Shown: positions 1 to 6,599 of the stretch, one piece after another
Numbering within the stretch: the stretch's first letter is position 1
Layout of the letters: every line of letters begins with the position of its first letter
Assembly: GCA_002483395.1 (NCBI GenBank)
Contig: DLHV01000028.1
Coordinates: 16,389 to 23,413 of the forward strand
Length of the DNA stretch: 7,025 nt
Source of the DNA: Chloracidobacterium sp. UBA7659
GTDB taxonomy: Bacteria; Acidobacteriota; Blastocatellia; Pyrinomonadales; Pyrinomonadaceae
Direction of reading: 5' to 3'
Translations under genes and position numbers: made by a program
The notes under the pieces: generated by a model
What the model was told of the DNA's origin: nothing
Database searches by the model: none
The model's input: the letters and a program-made list of their open reading frames with translations, nothing else

Positions 1-2
1 GC

Positions 3-1874
3 GACGACCAGATTTTCCAGACGCTCGATTCGGGCATCACCGCAGGTCAGCATGAGGGCGGCGGGAAGTCTTTGGAAATAAGCCGTTTCGGTTTTAATCT
101 CGATCATGGCGGCGTCAACGGCGGCCTGAAAGTGCTGACCGACAACGTCCAGCAAAACCAAGGCACACAGGGTCACGGCCAGGGCTATCTCGGCGCGCTC
201 AAGTCGCTTTCGCCCGAGTTGGTCGACGCTGTGGACATTGTCAACGGCCCTTTTAGCGCGGAATATGGCGATTTCAGCGGTCTTGGCGTGGTGCACATCC
301 GCACGCGTCAATCGCTGTCACATCAATTCACAGCAAGACTGCAGGGCGGCCGATTTAACACGGGGCGCGCTTTTTTCGCCTACAGCCCGCCGATCAAAGA
401 TGCTGCTTTTGTAGCCTTTGAGCATTCGCAGACTGACGGCCCGTTTCTACAACCGTTGAAGTACAAGCGCGACAATGTGACCGGGAATTACACTTTCAAA
501 CTGTCCGACCGACGCGCTTTCGGGGTAAAACTGAATTTCAGCCGCAATGATTTCCGCTCTTCGGGACAGATTCCCTTAGACGAAGTTGCGGCCGGCAATC
601 TTGACCGCTTTGGCTTTGTCGATCCCGACAACGACGGACGGGTGCGCAGCGGTACGATCGGCCTCTATTTTCGCGACGAAGACACAAAGGGGCGCGTTCT
701 GAAAGTTGACGCTTTTGCCTCGCGCTCGCTCTTTGACCTGTATTCGAACTTTACATTTTTCCTGAACGATCCGGTTAACGGCGACGAGATCGTGCAGCAC
801 GATTCACGGCTTCAGGAAGGCATCAATGTGCAGTACATCGTGCCGATAAAATTCGGAGGCATGATCGGAGCATTCACCACAGGCGGAAATTTTCACGCCA
901 ATCAGATCAATGTGGGACTCGACCGCTCGATCGCCCGCTCGCCAGTTGAGATCGTCACCAAGGCAAACGCAAATGTAAATAACTATGCAGCTTACGCGCA
1001 ACAAAACTTTGAACTCTTTGCCGGGCATCTGAACGTGACCATTGGTCTGCGCTATGACTTGTTTACTTTTGCCGTAAACGATCGGCTTGACGCTTCGGTG
1101 TCGGGTAAAGCGTCCGCAGCCAAGCTGCAGCCTAAGTTTGGCGTCGCCTACACACCCGATCATCGGTTGCCGCTGACGCTACATTTTAATTACGGACGCG
1201 GTATTGTCAGCCAGGACGCTCGCGGCGTGGTGCGTCAGCCCGACGGCCCAAAGATCGCCGTTACCGATTTTTATCAGAGCGGAGTTTCCTATAACTCACA
1301 AAGATTCTCTGGCAGCTTTGACGCTTTTTTGATCGATCGTTCAAACGAACAGGTATATATCCCGGACGACGGCAGCATTGAACTCGCCGGACCCGCGCGC
1401 GCCTTTGGCTTCGAAGGAAAAACTTCGATGCGTCTGAACCGTTTCATGAGTTTCAATGCGGGATTCACAAAAGTTGTGGACGCTTTTTATCGCGGAACCG
1501 CTCCGCGTATTTACGTGGACAGCGCTCCTCACTTGACCGGTAACGCCGCTCTTACGCTCGACGGACTTTACGGCTTTAGCGGCTCGTTACGATACCGCTA
1601 CGCCAGCAGCTATAGGCTCGACGGACTCGACGATACGCTGCGTGCAAGCGGTTTTGATGTACTCGACTTGAGTGTCAACAAACGCGTAACGAGATGGTTG
1701 GATCTGAACTTTGCGCTCGATAACGTGACTAATAAACGTTACTTTGAAACGCAGAACTTTTTTGAATCGCGCGTCCACCCCGGCGATGCCTCGGCCAAAC
1801 GCATACATGTCACACCGGCTTACCCGCTGACTTGTACCATGGGTGTGACGGTCCGTTTAGGCAAGAAAGATTAA
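3..1874 (+). CDS. TonB-dependent outer-membrane receptor, C-terminal part (5' end outside window)
   Basis: The frame is open from base 3 to a TAA at 1872-1874, so the gene enters from the left and the TTG at 72 is not a credible start. About 623 residues are visible. The first ~100 are the end of the plug domain: the segment around VDIVNGPFSAEYGDFSG, then VVHIRTR, matches the usual plug end (roughly VEVxxGPxSxxYG followed by GxINIxT). The rest is alternating amphipathic strand and loop sequence typical of a 22-strand barrel, closing with LDNVTNKRYFETQNFFESR, a common TonB-receptor C-terminal signature. Known of the family: energised by TonB-ExbBD, it imports siderophores, cobalamin, glycans or metals across the outer membrane. 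The substrate cannot be told here. The protein ends TVRLGKKD, so the usual terminal aromatic residue is absent. A terminator follows, so the gene closes its own transcription unit. Confidence 0.93.
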   Translation, partial: DDQIFQTLDSGITAGQHEGGGKSLEISRFGFNLDHGGVNGGLKVLTDNVQQNQGTQGHGQGYLGALKSLSPELVDAVDIVNGPFSAEYGDFSGLGVVHIRTRQSLSHQFTARLQGGRFNTGRAFFAYSPPIKDAAFVAFEHSQTDGPFLQPLKYKRDNVTGNYTFKLSDRRAFGVKLNFSRNDFRSSGQIPLDEVAAGNLDRFGFVDPDNDGRVRSGTIGLYFRDEDTKGRVLKVDAFASRSLFDLYSNFTFFLNDPVNGDEIVQHDSRLQEGINVQYIVPIKFGGMIGAFTTGGNFHANQINVGLDRSIARSPVEIVTKANANVNNYAAYAQQNFELFAGHLNVTIGLRYDLFTFAVNDRLDASVSGKASAAKLQPKFGVAYTPDHRLPLTLHFNYGRGIVSQDARGVVRQPDGPKIAVTDFYQSGVSYNSQRFSGSFDAFLIDRSNEQVYIPDDGSIELAGPARAFGFEGKTSMRLNRFMSFNAGFTKVVDAFYRGTAPRIYVDSAPHLTGNAALTLDGLYGFSGSLRYRYASSYRLDGLDDTLRASGFDVLDLSVNKRVTRWLDLNFALDNVTNKRYFETQNFFESRVHPGDASAKRIHVTPAYPLTCTMGVTVRLGKKD

Positions 1875-1896
1875 CGCAGACCAACTAGTTCACTTC

Positions 1897-1928
1897 ATAC
1901 GCGTCATGCTTGCTTGGCGTGTTTTTTT
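1897..1928 (+). terminator. Probable intrinsic terminator after the TonB-dependent receptor
   Basis: ATACGC (1897-1902) pairs with GCGTGT (1917-1922) with one G-U pair and a 14-nt loop, and a run of seven T (1922-1928) follows directly. It lies 22 bp after the receptor stop codon. The stem is short, so strength is uncertain, but position and T-run support the call. Confidence 0.55.
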
Positions 1929-2053
1929 GTACCCAGACCATAAAACACTCCGCGCTGTGATTTTTTCTCAGAAAAATTTGTTGGCTGTTGTGGTTTTGGA
2001 CAAGAGATTTCGCGTTATGGGGTGAACAAGGGATTTTGAAGACTTTGTGAGGT

Positions 2054-2081
2054 AAAACAGGAACATAGCAATCCTTATTAT
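2054..2081 (+). promoter_or_regulatory. Candidate promoter for the DUF4331 genes
   Basis: TATTAT at 2076-2081 matches the sigma-70 -10 consensus at five of six positions. The hexamer 16 bp upstream (AAAACA, 2054-2059) matches the -35 consensus at only three positions. If used, transcription would start near 2088 and give a leader of roughly 115 nt containing the GAGGG hairpin. TATAAG at 2115-2120 is an alternative -10. This rests on motif resemblance only. Confidence 0.22.
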
Positions 2082-2149
2082 GGCAGCTATTGCTGCATTC
2101 GGATTCAACTTCGATATAAGGAACCTCGATCGTTTTCAAAAGAACTTGT

Positions 2150-2165
2150 GAGGGCACCGTCCCTC
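2150..2165 (+). promoter_or_regulatory. 5'-UTR hairpin just upstream of the first DUF4331 gene
   Basis: GAGGG (2150-2154) and CCCTC (2161-2165) form a perfect 5-bp stem with a 6-nt loop. The stem is followed by an A-rich, probably unstructured stretch (2167-2181) that leads into the GGAGAG ribosome-binding site at 2184-2189. There is no T-run after it on the plus strand, so it is not a terminator for that strand. A role in mRNA stability or in keeping the ribosome site open is inference. Confidence 0.3.
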
Positions 2166-2202
2166 TAAAAAAAACAAAAAAATGGAGAGAAAACAAAAAG
2201 TC

Positions 2203-3636
2203 ATGAAAAACTTAATACAAAAAACATTCGCATTGATGCTCGGAGCGGCTTTATTGGCGACGCCTCTCATCTCCGTGCAGGCGTCGAGCCACAGCGAAGC
2301 ACCGCTTACGGCACGCGATCGCTTTATCGATAATACGGATACCTATGCGTTCCGCAGTATCGAACAAGGACGCGAGGATTACGTAACGATTATTGCCAAT
2401 TACATTCCGTTTCAACAGCCTTCGGGCGGGCCGCACTTCTTTCGCTGGGACGATACGGCCATGTACGAAATTAGAATTGACAATGACGGCGACGGCGTCG
2501 AAGACATCAGCTACCAGTTCAACTTTCAGACCAATTTCAAGAACGGCGACACCATTCTCGGTCAGGGAGCAGCAAATCAGGACGTGGCGATCACATCGCT
2601 CGACGATCCCGATTACAATGAGCCGCAGACTTACTCGGTCCGCAAGATCGAGTATAAGAAAAACAAAGCCGCCTCTATGATCGCCGAGGGTTTGACCGTT
2701 CCTCCGTCGAACATTGGACCGAAAGTCACGCCAAACTACGAAGAAAATCTCGGTAAAAAAGCCGTGCATGAACTTCAGGGCGGCGGCCGGGTTTTCGCCG
2801 GACAGCGAGACGAAGGCTTTTTTGTCGACGTTGGCGGCGTATTTGACGGCCTGAACCTCAAATCGGTCGGCATGAATGGCGGTTACGATTACACAAAGGG
2901 CTTTAACGTCAGCACAATTGCGATCGAAGTGCCTATCAAGCACCTGACTCGCAGCGGCAAGATGCCAAAATCACCGACTGCTGACGACGCAGTGATCGGT
3001 ATCTGGGCGACCGCCAGCCGCAGATCGACCACGGTCATCAAGAGTGACGGCACCCGCGTACTGGACGGCGAATTCAAACAGGTTTCGCGTCTCGGTAATC
3101 CGCTGGTTAACGAGGTCGTGATCCCGCTGAAGCTAAAGGACGCTTTCAATTCGCTGTCGCCGAAAGACGATGCGGTTGCAGCTCCGGCGGTTCTCGATCC
3201 GGAACTTCCGAAATTGATGAAAGCTGTTTTCGGCATCAACGTTCCGGCCGCGCCGCGCAACGATCTGGTCGCGATCTTTGCCACAGGCATCGCGGTCAAT
3301 CCGATCACGGGGCCGAATTACACGACGTTTTTGTCCGACGGCAAACCACACGAATACATCCGTTTGAACACGGCGATACCGGTCACTCCGTTTGACAAGA
3401 TCAATCCGCTCGGATTGCTCGGCGGCGACGTCGCCGGTTTCCCCAACGGACGACGCGTTCAGGACGACGTGGTTGACATTGCGCTCCGAGCGGTTGCAGG
3501 CGGTACGCCATTTACGCCGGAATTCAACGTCGCTCCAAACAATGCTCTAGGTGACGGCGCCAACGGCAACGACAAGCCATTCCTCAATCGTTTCCCGTAT
3601 CTGGCTCCGCCACAGGCAGGTAACTCGGCGAAATAA
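2203..3636 (+). CDS. Secreted DUF4331-family protein, copy 1
   Basis: The product is 477 residues from ATG 2203. An in-frame ATG at 2182 would add seven residues, but it lies within the A-rich leader and overlaps the only ribosome-binding site (GGAGAG, 2184-2189, 13 nt before 2203), so 2203 is preferred. Residues 1-27 form a signal peptide: a Lys-containing start, the hydrophobic core FALMLGAALLA, and likely cleavage after VQA before SSHSEAP. The mature part matches DUF4331 (PF14224): SSHSEAP, DNTDTYAFRS, IPFQQPSGGP, an Asp/Gly loop D93-N-D-G-D-G-V-E-D101, AGQRDEGFF near 199-207, RLGNPLVNEVVIP at 296-308 and GGDVAGFPNGRRV at 407-419. The loop resembles Ca2+-binding DxDxDG motifs, but metal binding is inference. 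Family function is not established as far as I know. The paralogue begins 50 bp downstream, suggesting a shared transcript. Family assignment is secure; role unknown. Confidence 0.93.
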   Translation: MKNLIQKTFALMLGAALLATPLISVQASSHSEAPLTARDRFIDNTDTYAFRSIEQGREDYVTIIANYIPFQQPSGGPHFFRWDDTAMYEIRIDNDGDGVEDISYQFNFQTNFKNGDTILGQGAANQDVAITSLDDPDYNEPQTYSVRKIEYKKNKAASMIAEGLTVPPSNIGPKVTPNYEENLGKKAVHELQGGGRVFAGQRDEGFFVDVGGVFDGLNLKSVGMNGGYDYTKGFNVSTIAIEVPIKHLTRSGKMPKSPTADDAVIGIWATASRRSTTVIKSDGTRVLDGEFKQVSRLGNPLVNEVVIPLKLKDAFNSLSPKDDAVAAPAVLDPELPKLMKAVFGINVPAAPRNDLVAIFATGIAVNPITGPNYTTFLSDGKPHEYIRLNTAIPVTPFDKINPLGLLGGDVAGFPNGRRVQDDVVDIALRAVAGGTPFTPEFNVAPNNALGDGANGNDKPFLNRFPYLAPPQAGNSAK

Positions 3637-3674
3637 CGCAATTGTAGCTAGTAAACTCCCACAAATTTTTTTAT

Positions 3675-3680
3675 AGGAGA
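3675..3680 (+). promoter_or_regulatory. Shine-Dalgarno site of DUF4331 copy 2
   Basis: AGGAGA lies six bases before the ATG at 3687. This is the strongest ribosome-binding site in the window. It fixes the start of copy 2 and shows that this genome uses Shine-Dalgarno initiation for at least some genes. Confidence 0.8.
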
Positions 3681-3686
3681 AACAAA

Positions 3687-5201
3687 ATGAACAGCAAAAA
3701 TACAATTCATAGAATGATCACAGGGTTGATTGCCTTTTCGATCATGTTAACAGCAACCATTATTCCGGCCCTGGCTTCAAGCCATAGCGAAGCACCGTTG
3801 ATTAGCAAAGACCGTTTTGCCGACAACACAGACACATACGCATTCCGCAGCACTGCTCAGGGACGCGAAGGCTATGTCACGCTGATCGCAAATTACATTC
3901 CGTTTCAAGAACCGTCCGGCGGCCCTCAGTTTTATCCTTTTGACGACACCGTTTTGTACGAGATCAAAATCGACAATAACGGCGACGGCGAAGAAGACAT
4001 AACCTACTCGTTTGAATTTGCAACCACGACGGTTAACGGAGCTACGGTTCTCGGACAGTCGACGGTGAACCAGGATGCCGTGATCAGCTCACTGAACGAC
4101 CCTGACTACAATCAATTTCAGACGTATAGCGTTCGAAAAATGAATCGCCGGGGGCAGCGGCATCCGATGACGATCGCGTCGGGATTGAAAACGCCGCCGA
4201 GCAACATCGGTCCTCGCGTAACGCCAAACTATGAGCAAAACCTCGCACAGTCCGCGATCTACGATCTGCCAAATGGCAGCAAAGTTTTTGCGGGTCAGCG
4301 CGACGAAGGCTTTTATATCGATGTCGGCGGAATCTTTGACGCGATCAATCTGCGCTCTATCGGCGCAAATGGCGGCGTCGATACGACAAAGGGATTCAAC
4401 GTAAGCTCGATCGCGATCGAAGTACCGATCGAAGAACTGACTTCGACTCGGTCGATCCCGACCAGTCCGACCTCGGACGGCGCCGTGATAGGCGTGTGGG
4501 CGACGGCCAGCCGACGCACGACGCGCGTGATCAATCCAAACGGCACGCAGATCAACGAAGGCCCCTTTCGCCAGATTTCGCGTCTTGGCAATCCGCTCGT
4601 CAACGAGGTAGTCATTCCGTTGAATCAGAAAGACGCATTCAACGCATCATCACCTGCTGACGATGCCGTGTTTGCTCCGTCCGTGATCGATCCCGAGCTT
4701 GCGCGGCTTATGAATATCGTCTTCGGCATCACTGTGCCGACCGCTCCGCGCGGCGATCTGGTTGCGATCTTTGCGACCGGAATTCCTGTGAATCCGATCA
4801 CGGGGCCGAATTATACGACGTTTTTGTCGGACGGACGCCCGCATGAATATCTGCGTCTTAATGTCGCGATAGCGCCGACACCTGCTGCACAACGCAGCCG
4901 GTTGGGGCTTCTCGGCGGTGACGTTGCCGGTTTCCCGAACGGGCGTCGTGTAGGCGATGACGTAACCGACATCGCGCTTCGTGCTATGGCCGGAGGAACG
5001 CCATTCACATCGGCGACAAATATCGCTCCGAATAACACCCTCGGCGACGGCGTAAGCGTAAATGACGTACCGTTTCTCGAAATGTTCCCGTATCTTGGTT
5101 CGCCAAATGCAGGAAATATGTTACGCAGTTCGAACCAAACTCGGCCGGAGCGAGATGGGGACGATTTGCCTGTCGTTGATAAAGACGGCAAACTCCAGTA
5201 A
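3687..5201 (+). CDS. Secreted DUF4331-family protein, copy 2 (tandem paralogue)
   Basis: The product is 504 residues, with the ATG fixed by AGGAGA six bases upstream. A signal peptide covers residues 1-30 (basic start with K4 and R9, hydrophobic LIAFSIMLTA core, cleavage after ALA), giving the same mature start SSHSEAP as copy 1. Alignment to copy 1 is almost gap-free, about two-thirds identical by eye, and covers every DUF4331 block: DNTDTYAFRS, YIPFQEPSGGP, the loop D96-N-N-G-D-G-E-E-D104, AGQRDEGFY, GVWATASRR, RLGNPLVNEVVIP, GPNYTTFLSDG and GGDVAGFPNGRRV (410-422). Copy 2 has Asn at the third loop position where copy 1 has Asp. It also carries a polar C-terminal tail of about 25 residues, rich in Asp, Arg and Lys and ending DKDGKLQ, which copy 1 lacks. 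A strong terminator follows. The likely location is periplasmic, surface or extracellular; function is unknown. Confidence 0.94.
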   Translation: MNSKNTIHRMITGLIAFSIMLTATIIPALASSHSEAPLISKDRFADNTDTYAFRSTAQGREGYVTLIANYIPFQEPSGGPQFYPFDDTVLYEIKIDNNGDGEEDITYSFEFATTTVNGATVLGQSTVNQDAVISSLNDPDYNQFQTYSVRKMNRRGQRHPMTIASGLKTPPSNIGPRVTPNYEQNLAQSAIYDLPNGSKVFAGQRDEGFYIDVGGIFDAINLRSIGANGGVDTTKGFNVSSIAIEVPIEELTSTRSIPTSPTSDGAVIGVWATASRRTTRVINPNGTQINEGPFRQISRLGNPLVNEVVIPLNQKDAFNASSPADDAVFAPSVIDPELARLMNIVFGITVPTAPRGDLVAIFATGIPVNPITGPNYTTFLSDGRPHEYLRLNVAIAPTPAAQRSRLGLLGGDVAGFPNGRRVGDDVTDIALRAMAGGTPFTSATNIAPNNTLGDGVSVNDVPFLEMFPYLGSPNAGNMLRSSNQTRPERDGDDLPVVDKDGKLQ

Positions 5202-5210
5202 TTAAGGACC

Positions 5211-5241
5211 GGGCAGGGCAAAATCGACCCTGCTCGTTTTT
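5211..5241 (+). terminator. Strong intrinsic terminator after DUF4331 copy 2
   Basis: GGGCAGGG (5211-5218) pairs with CCCTGCTC (5228-5235) with one G-U pair. C5210 and G5236 add a ninth pair. The loop is nine bases and a five-T run ends at 5241. It begins about nine bases after the stop codon. This is the clearest terminator in the window, and it separates the DUF4331 pair from the TPR gene. Confidence 0.82.
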
Positions 5242-5268
5242 AACTATCGAATTTAGGTACAAAAAATC

Positions 5269-6570
5269 ATGATGAACAAACTAATATCCTTGATTCTAAT
5301 CGTAATTTTAGCAGCCGCGATCGTGTCGAGTTCCGGCTGTGCGAGCGAGGTGGCTTCGGAAAGCTCCGGCGCATCGGCCACGAGTTCAAACGCCGTAAGC
5401 CCTGCGGATATACAGATACAGAAGGCGACGGATATGGTCGGGCAGTTCCCCGATCTGGCAAAAAGCCACGTGAATCTGGCAGCAGCGATTTTGGCTAAAG
5501 TTCGTGAAACCGGTGACTATTCGTTAAATCGCAGGGCGGAAGACGCCATCAAGCGCTCTCTCGAAATCGAATCAAACAATTTCGCCGCACAGGTTTTGCA
5601 AACACAGATTTACCTCTCGGAGCACAAGTTTCGCGAAGGGCTCGATCTGGCGCAAAAGCTCGCCAAAGAAAATCCGAACGATCAGTCAGTGCTCGCTGCG
5701 ATCACCGACGCGCAAACCGAACTCGGCCTCTATGACGACGCTGTAAAATCGGCGCAGAAATTTGTGGATACGCACCCTAACGCTTCTTCATACACACGTG
5801 TTGCGCACATACGCTCGCTGTACGGCGATGTGGCCGGTGCGATCGAAGCTCGCAAACTGGCCGTCCGCATCGCCGATCCACTCGATAAAGAAGGACTCGC
5901 GTGGTTCAATTCCGAACTCGGCAAAGAATACTGGAATGCCGGAAATTTTGCCGAAGCAGAAAAGGCGTTTGAGCGCGCGCTAGTAATTTTTCCTGATTAT
6001 CACTGGGCGCTTGCAGGCAAAGGTAAAATTCTTGCCGGCCGCGGCGAGTATGAAAAAGCGGTTGAGATATTTGAAAAGCTAAATTCGCGTGTGCCCCAAA
6101 CCGACCGCGCGATCTTTTTAGGCGATCTCTACAAAATCATCGGCAAAAACGAGGCTGCGCAGAAAACCTACGAAGAGGCTGTCCGCCGCGAACGCGAATC
6201 CGCCGCGAGCGACATGCACCGCATCGCTCTTTTTTGGGCCGATCACGACACAAATCTCGACGAAGCCCTCGAGATAGCTCGCAAAGACCGCGAAGTAAAC
6301 GGCGACCTGGCCGCCAGCGACACACTTGCTTGGTGCTATTTCAAAAAAGAAAAACTTGTTGATGCAAAAAGATCGGTGACGGAAGCGTTGCGTCTGAAAA
6401 CAAAGAACTCGTTGTTCTATTTTCATGCCGCAATGATCGAAAACGCAATGGGCAACAAACCCGCGGCGATAAAATATTTTCAGCTCGCGCTCGAAACAAA
6501 CCCGGCTTTTGACCTAATCCACGCCGAAAAGGCAAAGCAGGTAGTGGCTGAATTGCACGTGGATAAATAA
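5269..6570 (+). CDS. TPR-repeat lipoprotein
   Basis: The product is 433 residues from ATG 5269, or 432 from the adjacent ATG 5272. The only ribosome-site candidate is AGG at 5255-5257, which is weak and favours 5269. The N-terminus has a Lys, a hydrophobic run (LISLILIVILAAAIV) and SSGC with Cys24 as probable lipidation site. The lipobox lacks the preferred Leu at -3, so lipidation is likely but not certain. A Ser/Ala-rich linker follows. From about residue 55 to the end the protein is helical with TPR-like repeats: near 138-171, 211-244 (GNFAEAEKAFERAL), 245-278 (GEYEKAVEIFEKL), 279-312 (GKNEAAQKTYEEAV), 349-382 and 383-416 (GNKPAAIKYFQLAL). TPR arrays bind partner proteins, so a membrane-tethered scaffold role is likely; no enzymatic motif is seen. 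A terminator lies just upstream, so it is either separately promoted or expressed by read-through. Confidence 0.9.
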   Translation: MMNKLISLILIVILAAAIVSSSGCASEVASESSGASATSSNAVSPADIQIQKATDMVGQFPDLAKSHVNLAAAILAKVRETGDYSLNRRAEDAIKRSLEIESNNFAAQVLQTQIYLSEHKFREGLDLAQKLAKENPNDQSVLAAITDAQTELGLYDDAVKSAQKFVDTHPNASSYTRVAHIRSLYGDVAGAIEARKLAVRIADPLDKEGLAWFNSELGKEYWNAGNFAEAEKAFERALVIFPDYHWALAGKGKILAGRGEYEKAVEIFEKLNSRVPQTDRAIFLGDLYKIIGKNEAAQKTYEEAVRRERESAASDMHRIALFWADHDTNLDEALEIARKDREVNGDLAASDTLAWCYFKKEKLVDAKRSVTEALRLKTKNSLFYFHAAMIENAMGNKPAAIKYFQLALETNPAFDLIHAEKAKQVVAELHVDK

Positions 6571-6599
6571 TCCATTGTCGAGCGGTCGGCACGCCGATT

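Larger units (their letters stand above)
1875..2202. other. Intergenic leader region between the receptor and the DUF4331 pair
   Basis: These 328 bp hold no credible gene. Visible items are the receptor terminator, an AT-only-armed hairpin (TTTTTC at 1962-1967 with GAAAAA at 1971-1976), a promoter-like element near 2054-2081, a perfect GCAGC/GCTGC hairpin at 2083-2096, a TATAAG hexamer at 2115-2120 without a good upstream partner, a perfect GAGGG/CCCTC hairpin at 2150-2165, and then an A-rich stretch leading into the first DUF4331 gene. The minus-strand reading frame across it starts with TTG, has no ribosome-binding site and resembles no family I recognise. Confidence 0.6.

Noticed and set aside
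1885..2196. Minus-strand 103-residue frame across the intergenic leader
   Set aside because: It starts with TTG, lacks a ribosome-binding site, begins with residues read from the A-rich tract, overlaps the receptor terminator and resembles no known family.
2251..2943. Minus-strand 230-residue frame inside DUF4331 copy 1
   Set aside because: It is a shadow of the plus-strand gene, which has clear family homology and a signal peptide. The minus-strand product has no recognisable motif.
3641..3672. Possible terminator between the DUF4331 copies (ATTGT and ACAAT-like arms followed by seven T)
   Set aside because: The stem is only about four AT-rich pairs around a loop of roughly fifteen bases, too weak to call. 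The T-rich stretch more likely just forms an unstructured leader before AGGAGA.
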